Assembly: GCA_019925105.1 (NCBI GenBank)
Contig: JAHGAU010000042.1
Location: 1 to 64,000 of the forward strand
Direction of reading: 5' to 3'
Length of the DNA: 64,000 bases
DNA from: Niebla homalea
Lineage: Eukaryota; Ascomycota; Lecanoromycetes; Lecanorales; Ramalinaceae
Under the pieces are notes generated by a model that saw only the letters and a list, made by a program, of their open reading frames with translations, was not told where the DNA came from and searched no databases. Numbering within the stretch: position 1 is the first letter of the stretch; the number at the start of each line of letters is the position of its first letter. The translations under genes were made by a program, and so were the position numbers. Shown piece by piece: positions 56,482-64,000 of the stretch.

Positions 56482-58127
56482 GCGATCGGCTATCATTACC
56501 AACAAGGCGTCATTTGTGCTTTTCTGTAGTCTGCCATTTGCGCAGTCTCATTGAGGATCAGGGTCAAAGGCTTGACAGTTGTCATTTTTCATGGGCGGGA
56601 GACGCCGTTTCCTCCGATAAAATTACATCTGGGGGCTTTCGGAAGAATTATCTCATGTACATCGATTGACACATTGGAATAAGGCGGCGCTGCGCATCAT
56701 CATGACAGCCACCTTCACCACCGAGATCCCTACTCTACTGCTGCTCAAGGCTCTTGCGACAACCGTGTTGTCCATCCTCGTTGATCGCCTTTACGGTGAA
56801 GGCTCATTGCGACCCTGACAATTTTGTGGTAGGGTGTGCAACGTAGAATGACATAAGCCAACCCCTTTTCGAAGGTAAGCCGGGGGAAAGGAGACAAAGG
56901 CGAACATATGTGTGGCCAACGGGAAGGTTACCGTGTCTCTCCCGGCCACTGAGATGGTAGGCGGATGCCCGGCTGTAAGTCAAGGAGGACGATAGGTAGA
57001 TTATTCTCTGATAGCCAAAGACTCTTGACTGATGTGGTCAGCATCACGGTCTACTTGCGTGGCCGAAGGACTGCCTCTCTTGAGAGCCTCACGCTGACGT
57101 GTTGCTGCTGTGGGCTTGGCCAAAACGAAGAAGTCGTGCTTCACTCGAGATAGCGATTGTCAATCGGGAGCTCTCGGGTTGGGGCATTTGTGTCACAGGT
57201 TCAGGACGCGTTGTTATCATTATAATGGAATCAGTCCTGTAAGGTTACCGTTGAACCATTTTAATAAGCCTGGATTCCAAACAGAGTACGGGGCCCTGGA
57301 GACTCCATGGCATCAGTCGAACCAACGCTTTCTCCCTCTTACAATCCCAAACCATTGACAAAAGCGGACAGGGAGAAGATGGCTTGCTTGGGACCAAACA
57401 GTATTGAAGACGTGCAGGCATAATCTGTCAAAAATGTGCTCTGGCCCCCAGCTTAAAACATAAACCACCTTTTTCAGTGCGCAAGACGTAGCCAAGCTTG
57501 GAAGCACGGTGACTTGGCTGCTGACAAGCTCGTCTAGGTAAGGATGTTACGTCAAAGTCATGGCACTGCTTTTCACCTTCAGCCCTGTGGTATGGGTTGC
57601 CGTGCTATTGACAACGTCTGCGCGAAAGAGCAAGCATGGCATACCAGAATGCAACGTTAGTACACGAAGTCCCGACACACAGCGCACAGGATATGGTACG
57701 CTGCCATGCTTTCGTGGATTGGTTGATTGCCCTGATGACTTCTGTTCAAAATCTCAGCGTTCCCAGTCATATCCTCATTCTTGATCCACGTCAATGGCTA
57801 TCATCAAGAAAACAACAACGGCGAGGGTAATAAATAATAAAACAGTCCACGCTCATCCAACTGGCGCTTCAGCGATAGAACGTTGGTCTCGTTATATACA
57901 CTGGTCTCCCGAGAGGATAAATTCAATTAAGCATGGAATGCATGGTTGAGCATGCACAGTGGTCGTCATAATCAGCTTTACATACTGTGCATAGTTGAAC
58001 ATGCCATATGCCAATCTGTTTTTCTTCTTCTTTTCCCCCACCATTTGGAGAGAGCTCAGATGATCGTTGTCAAAATTCACCAGGCCTTCCGCCGCAAGAT
58101 TCAGCGGGTCGCATGAGGACCATGACT
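56482..58127. other. Gene-free interval, convergent ends
   Basis: 1.65 kb between the peptidase stop and the oxidase stop. No supported gene, repeat or RNA was recognised on either strand. Confidence 0.45.
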
Positions 58128-59968
58128 TTAGACGCCAGAATCCTCCTGAAACTCATGGGCGTCCCAATGATGCTTTTCGGCATCAGCAAACCAGTCGCGC
58201 CAGTTCTTGCAAACCCGGTCTTTCTCGTTTGTCATCCCTTCTGATAACTTGACCATGGATTCATTCTCCCGGATCTGGATTGCCATTCCCGAAGATGCGT
58301 GCCACGCAATGTGGCAATGCATGATCCAGATTCCTGGATTGTTCGTCTTGAAGCCGATTGCGAGATAGCCACCACCAGGGAGTAGAACGGTATCGCGGCG
58401 TGGTGGGTTCTTATAGTTGAATGTCCCGTTCGTCAGATCGTCGTTGTGGAACTCACGCCGTTCTTGGGCAAGGATCATGAAATCGTGGCCGTGTAAATGG
58501 ATCGGGTGTGCGATGGGAATGTACATATGCTCGTTAGCGGGCAAGTCTTTTGGCGGGTGGACGTTCAAGATTATGTAGACCCAGTCTTCTTTGGTGTAGT
58601 CCTCGGTGACCAGCGAGTACGTCTCAGGATTGAATGTAGCGTCACCGAGATGATCAATAGTTGGATCGGTATAATTCAGCCACATCGGTATGGGAGTTAT
58701 GTCCCAGCGCGTGAAGTTTCCATGCGTGTATGGATTATTAGGACCGGGCAGCATCACGCCAACTTCAAAATTGTCCCCTGTGTCTGGATCGACTTTGGCA
58801 CAACATGTCAGCAGAACTATAAATTCATCAGGGCTACCCGGACAGGCGACTGACTGTTATTGGCCGGATGCTCCCGAGAGCTGACATCCTCCTTGTTCAC
58901 GGGAACCAGGCTTGGGGATGGCTCATCACGACACGTTTTATCAAATTCATATGCCGTGGTCGTAGGCTCCTTCTGGCTTCCCGCATTATATCGCACGATG
59001 CCTAATAGCTCATTATCTTGTCCAGGCTCGATATATTTGCAGCCTTCAGCACCGACAATGCGAATCCAGTAGTTTTGGTCTTCCACCGGGATCAGGGAGT
59101 TTGAAGGGCTTGCTTGGACTACAACATTGTACCTTTGGCCTGCAAACGTCAGTGAAAAGCCAACGCCATGACTCAGACTATCTGACCAATGCCGACGGCG
59201 ATGGAATGGGCGTACTGGCAGAATGTCAGCTGGTAAATCATTATCAGTGGAGATCAAGACCTACGTAAGGCTCTATGGGCACAAATTCGGCCTCGACGAC
59301 TTGCAACATGTGCTTGTCAATCGAGAAGATAAATGTACTGGCGGTCGAAGTGTTGATAAGGCGGAGTAAGTACTTCCGACCCTGGCCAGTGGCTTAGCTA
59401 AAATGCACATGTTTCTTAGGAGACCTTTTGTGCCTACTCGTTCAAACACTTGCTCATAGATATGGGGAGGATCCTTCTTGGTAGCGCAATCAGGGTTGGG
59501 ATTGTTTGTACAGTTGTAAAATCCTGTAGATAGTCAGTCTGAAGAATCCTTGGATGTCTCATGCGTGGAACCTTTGCCATTCAGTATAACTGTCCTCATC
59601 ATGGCTGGGGGAGTGCGGAGCTCCATTGAGTAGTCTTGAAAGGCGCTTTTATGACTCCAATCACCAAAGAGGTAAGGATCTAGAGCAACATCAAAGTCTG
59701 CAGAATGAGGTCCATGGAAAGTCAATGGACCAGCAAGACCATCCGCGTATTGAAGGGAGTAATGGCTATGGTACCACGAAGTCCCGTATTGAGTAACTCT
59801 GAACTTGTATGTGAAGGAATCTCCCGGAGCAATCGCGCATTGCGTAATCGCATTAACCCCGTCATATTCAAAGGCATTCAACAGACGTGCTCCATGCCAG
59901 TGAACAGCTGTACCATTATATTGTAAATGATTTTCAACTGTGACTTCCATCCAATCACCCCAATGCAC
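58128..59968 (-). CDS. Laccase-type multicopper oxidase, N terminus unresolved
   Basis: Exons that join in phase are 59968-59572, 59523-59425, 59392-59265, 59214-59187, 59139-58855 and 58792-58128, giving 533 residues from MHWGDWMEV. All four copper signatures are present: HWHG, WYHSHYSLQYADG, HPIHLHGHDF and MHCHIAWHASSGM (axial Met). This marks an ascomycete laccase/MCO that oxidises phenols outside the cell or in pigment synthesis. The segment upstream of 59968 should encode a signal peptide and the first beta strands of domain 1, including the usual Asn-Gly/Pro-Gly-Pro turn; none was recognised up to 60250, so the 5' end is either in unrecognised short exons or lost. The gap 59393-59424, needed to hold frame, is only 32 bp, too short for a normal intron. 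Marked partial. Confidence 0.75.
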
Positions 59969-62727
59969 TTCGTATGTCGAAGAGCACCAGTATGGGATAC
60001 ACGATACCCAGTGCTTACGTGGGTGGAAGGGCCCTTTGCTTTGAGAGCGAGGGTCGGTGAGACCGAGATCAATCGGATCTCATTCTTTTCGAAGTGTATC
60101 AAGAACCAAAAGGCACAATAGGCGTCACGATGTCCACCAGATACTGACGCGATTTCGCACCTTGACAGGTTTGAGACAGTCCGACAAAGTATCGTTCGAA
60201 TCAATACGCTTCCCCCAAGGAAGGTAGACATTGGCACATATCTTCATAGACTCGGAACAAGCTGGTCCTTGCCCATGCTCATTAAGATTGACCTTTTACA
60301 AGATTCTCCATGTGTTTCTACTTTTGCTTCTGCTTGGTCAAGCAAAGCTCGAATCGCAGAGGCCATTTCCCTTATTCAACCACCCAAGTGTTAATGTTGT
60401 AGGACTCGCAGCCACTGCGTGTGTAAATACCACCGGCAACAATCGCAGCCAGTGCCGGGAAACCAATGTCAAAATGCAACAAAAGAGTTTGCGAGCTTCA
60501 ATCACATCATGGCCACGGATAAGCCGTGACCCAGCAGCACCATCACACCTGTTCAAGCCTATAGCGAACTGCGCTATTAGGGCCAATTTTGTGGTGGCGA
60601 GGGGTGATACTGAAGCATGTCTTAATTACACTGCGAGTGTAGGATCGACTTCTGGGAAGGGGAAAGAGAGCTTGATCTTTAGCTGCGTACCAGACAACTC
60701 GAACGTAAACAAGGGTGATCTCAGCGAGCTGTGAGATGTTGAGCAGACGATATAGTACAGTATTAACGTGGCATCTGTACCGTGAGCGGGACAATTCCAA
60801 GTCGTTGCGGTAAACGCTATCAGCGGCAAACAGCTTACATGCAAGCCGATAGCATAATCAAGACCTGATTTCGCTGTCAAGGACACGGTTGCGAACACCT
60901 CTGCTAACACATGCTGCGGAACTGTTGAGAGGAGCTGTACAGCATCCAGTCGGCGGGCTGAGGCTGTGGATACTTGACGTACTGCACATATCAAGATATC
61001 GCTGGCTTGGCGGGCATCCTCGGGCTGGATGGCTTCATTCGACCAGAACGTGAGCGAGTGCCTTCTGGACCCTACAGATTGTTCAGCACCACGCCGGGGT
61101 GTCTCCTTCCATGAATATACTACCAGGTGATTTAAGTAACGAAGCCACTTCTCAGTCATAAGTTCACGAACGAGAAACGTATTAATGAACGAGAACATAT
61201 GACGTCAGTGATCTGCAAGACCGGGATAACTTCGGCCGCCAAGCATGTTCGAGAAGCTTTACGAATGCTTGGCAAAAAGGAGAAATGTTACGGTCCCTCA
61301 CAAGCCTCCGTCTCTCTTCACTTCTGAGTACGCCTTAATTGCACCATGGACTGTACCCTGAGTCTAGTTCATCCTCGCCTCATGCTGATACTCATACTCT
61401 AGTCGCTTCTATACTTGGTTGAGAAACCGATTCGTCCCAAAGCCGGCCCTTCCTTCACCTTCCAAACGCCAATTGCTGCATTCCGGGTCGTGTTCAACGT
61501 CCTATCCTACATGGCCATCTCCTAGCTCCGACTTGAATCGCAATCTCAATTCTGCCTTCCTCACTGGTCTTTAAAAGCCAATGGAGTCCTTGCTGGGTCG
61601 CTCATGAGCCTAGATTGCAGTCAAAAAAGTTGAAAAGCCAAACAATCGAGCTTCCTCCCTCTTCTGAGGCTTCACACATGCAAAAAGCGGACACCGAGTG
61701 CAGAGATTGTCTGTGGGAAGAAGACGCAGCGATCGGTGAACGGTCGAGCGAGCTATATTCGGTAGGTATTCTCGGCAGGAGGTAGAGGGACACGAGGTCC
61801 AAGGTCTCTCCGAGCCTCTTCGAGAGCAAGGCCACATCCCTGTCCCCATGTGAAAGAAGGCTCGACGAGCTGTCGCTCTATCAGGGAAAGATTGAACCAG
61901 AGTCAAGGGTCAGGCCCAATCGATTGAGAGGGGTTTACTTACATCGAGAAAGCTCAAGGCCACAGCGTCACTGGCAGGCAGACAGACGTGGATAGATGGG
62001 GCGCGATCCCCGGAGTGTGCAACTGTGCAACAGTTCAAAGGAATCAAAAGGCGCAAGTCACATAATGGCTCCCCTTTGTCACCGGTCCCCAATGCCAAAA
62101 ATGGTCGACAGAGATCCCGCGTGTTGGAAGAATACGTACAGCTCCAGCCCCGTTGAATCCTGGAGACTATCTGCCAAGCGATATCTTTCCCGAACAATGC
62201 ATGATGATCATCTTGATGGATTTGACACCTTGAGCCTATCGAATAGTCATGGCTCTGCTGATTGGAGCCTCACCCTTGTTTTGCGACCAATGGCTTGCAT
62301 ACGGCAACCAACCCACCCTACCCATCACCTCGCCACACGCGAACGGCCCGAGGCTGCTTAACAGGCTTACTGTCCCGAAAACAAGGCAATCTTTTTCATG
62401 CAAGGCTACAACCCGGGTCTAATCGCAAGGAGGACGTCCAATAGATACATCGACATGGTGATCGGCAGTGGGCTGTGACGTCTATCAATCGCGAGTCATA
62501 AATACGCGCCCAATGTACTTCCAATCCATTCGCTGAACTGGACTGGCAGGACCTTGTCGCGCTGGATCGAGGCAGGGTTCGAAAACGCTCGTCATGGACA
62601 TCGATATGGCCAAGCATTGCAGGACGCGCAATTTGTTCCATCAGGCTGTCGAGCTCCTCCCGACTCCTCGTTTCCCCACTTCCACAGCTCCTCGTCCCTG
62701 CTACTCATCCAGCCCACACATTTCCGA
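59969..62727. other. Mostly gene-free interval upstream of the oxidase
   Basis: 2.76 kb. A plus-strand frame at 60231-60734 (167 codons) has a hydrophobic stretch (HVFLLLLLLGQAK) and several Cys and sequons, but no family match and a long unlikely N-terminal lead, so it is not called. A missing 5' exon of the oxidase may lie at the left edge. No repeats were recognised. Confidence 0.4.
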
Positions 62728-64000
62728 ATGGATCCATTGTCTATCTCAGCTTCCATCGTTGGCATCACAACGGCTGCTGTTCAGGTCTCTCGCCTTTTGA
62801 GGGAGTTCGTTCACCATGCAGGTGGAGCCTCAGCGTCCGCGCGCGGCGTTCTTTGCGAGGTCAGAGGCGTGAATTTCTGTCTCCAGCAGCTGCAAGATTA
62901 TCTGCTGGGTAAACAGGAAGCCCCTCGATCTCGCAAATCTATGGTCCTGATCGAACAGGTCGTCATTATATTCACGGATTGTGTTTCCGCCTTTTCGCAA
63001 CTTGAGCAAACCTTGGAGGGTCTTCGGACTGGTGAGACCATGCGGCCGATTGACAAGGTGAAATGGGCAATGAAAGAGGCTGCCATTTCCAAGATTCAGC
63101 ATCGTCTACAAGCTTCGAAGACATCGTTGACCCTGATGTTGTCCATTCTAACATGGTATGTTCATGTACCCTGACAAACAGACGGGGTTGCTTTGTGGCT
63201 GACTTGGTGAAGCAACTCAATGAACCAAGCAGAAGAATCCATGCGCAACCTTACCAGTCTAATACAAGAGGTGGTGCGGTCGAACGCAAACATGTCCCGA
63301 AGACTGAAGAACCTGGAAAAGATGCACCCCGCTCTTGCTATGTCCCGGCGCAGCTCCGCAACCAATACCAGCAGCGGCGTTGAAGCCGCAAGTCGATCAG
63401 GCAGTCAAAGCACGCATGATCGGTTCAGCTTCCAAAATCAGCTTGAGACATCCCCTGCGTATCAGAGGGTCTCCGCCAACGACTTCAGAATATCCTCCTC
63501 GTCGGGCTCGCCCTCATATGAGCCTTCCTGTTTCTCCGGGTTGAGCATGTGTGATGTGAGTGACATGGCCTCTCTCGCTCTTCCGATATCTCCAACGGAA
63601 TTGTGGAACCATCACCGGTTCCCCAACTATCGAGGTGGCACGGCGGCCCCGCCGAAGAACCCGCTCGAGACATGGTACAACCCTCCATCAAAGGTGAGAT
63701 GGACGTCGCTCGACCGTGCGCCATAAGCTAATAGCGTGATCAGAGAAGCGCCTTCATCCGAACTGCGTATTTCAACGGCCAATACACGAATCAGTACGCC
63801 CAGTCTAAATTCACAGGTCACTTGATCTTTCGGCGGTTTACGGTCGCTGGAGCTAATTCATCACCCGTCTTCACCGAGGGTGTCGACTTCTCGCGGCAAG
63901 GTGCAAGGGGACTCGGCAAGATTGATGAAGAAGTCTTTCAGTGTCCAGAGTTTGAGCTCGAGGACACGGATGTTGGCAAAAAAATTGGAAGCGGCGCTCA
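62728..64000 (+). CDS. Fungal STAND N-terminal-domain protein (partial, runs off window)
   Basis: Three exons so far: 62728-63155, 63213-63693 and 63744-64000 (open at the edge), giving about 388 residues. The start MDPLSISASIVGITTAAVQ is the standard opening of the fungal N-terminal domain found on NLR-like STAND proteins and on related regulators. A helical region to about residue 165 continues over the first junction, through SRRLKNLEKM. Then comes a Ser-rich linker and, in exon 3, a beta-rich stretch of unknown type (FRRFTVAGANSS). Whether a NACHT or other NTPase follows cannot be seen. Such proteins often act in heterokaryon incompatibility or innate-like responses; that is family knowledge, not shown here. 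Confidence 0.72.

Noticed and set aside
60231..60734. 167-codon plus-strand frame with a hydrophobic stretch and Cys residues
   Set aside because: The hydrophobic part is not at the N terminus, there is no family match, and it is overlapped by comparable frames on the other strand.

Overview
The window looks like a filamentous ascomycete (Pezizomycotina) chromosome segment. Genes carry short GT-AG introns (mostly 47-135 nt), the proteins belong to typical fungal families, and repeats are shredded into AT-rich, stop-filled DNA with the C-to-T/G-to-A bias of repeat-induced point mutation (RIP). The species cannot be named from the sequence. All exon boundaries were read by eye from reading frame, splice signals and family motifs; none was tested.

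Layout. Positions 1-12112 are a gene-free, RIP-degraded block. It holds a RecQ-type helicase relic, a Ty3/gypsy RNase H relic, two long AT-rich minisatellites and three diverged copies of one repeat module. Positions 12762-44041 hold a compact cluster with secondary-metabolism content: MFS exporter, FAD monooxygenase, Zn2Cys6 regulator, O-methyltransferase, iron-type alcohol dehydrogenase, two P450s, EthD-domain protein, methyltransferase-like membrane protein, cupin, medium-chain reductase and a 7-TM membrane protein. The expected core enzyme, a non-reducing polyketide synthase (SAT-KS-AT-PT-ACP-ACP-TE), is present only as a 2.2-kb wreck at 29885-32100. It keeps the start of SAT, the end of PT, two ACPs and the TE, all interrupted. 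The 7-TM gene has one in-frame stop, and the reductase has a doubtful frame.

Positions 45477-50283 are a RIP-degraded tyrosine-recombinase (Ngaro/DIRS-type) retrotransposon with split direct repeats A1-internal-B1-A2-B2. A single fused A-B copy lies inverted at 24068-24465 inside the cluster, like a solo LTR.

Positions 50355-64000 are gene-sparse: an orphan secreted/membrane protein, a DUF3669 kinase-like protein, a secreted M35-like peptidase whose HExxH motif has lost its Glu, a laccase-type multicopper oxidase with an unresolved N terminus, and the start of a fungal STAND-N-type protein that runs off the window.

Taken together, this reads as a polyketide cluster that lost its backbone enzyme, probably by deletion plus RIP-like mutation, while most tailoring, transport and regulatory genes remained open. 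Divergent pairs (regulator/methyltransferase, EthD/P450, cupin/reductase) share promoters, as expected of a co-regulated cluster.
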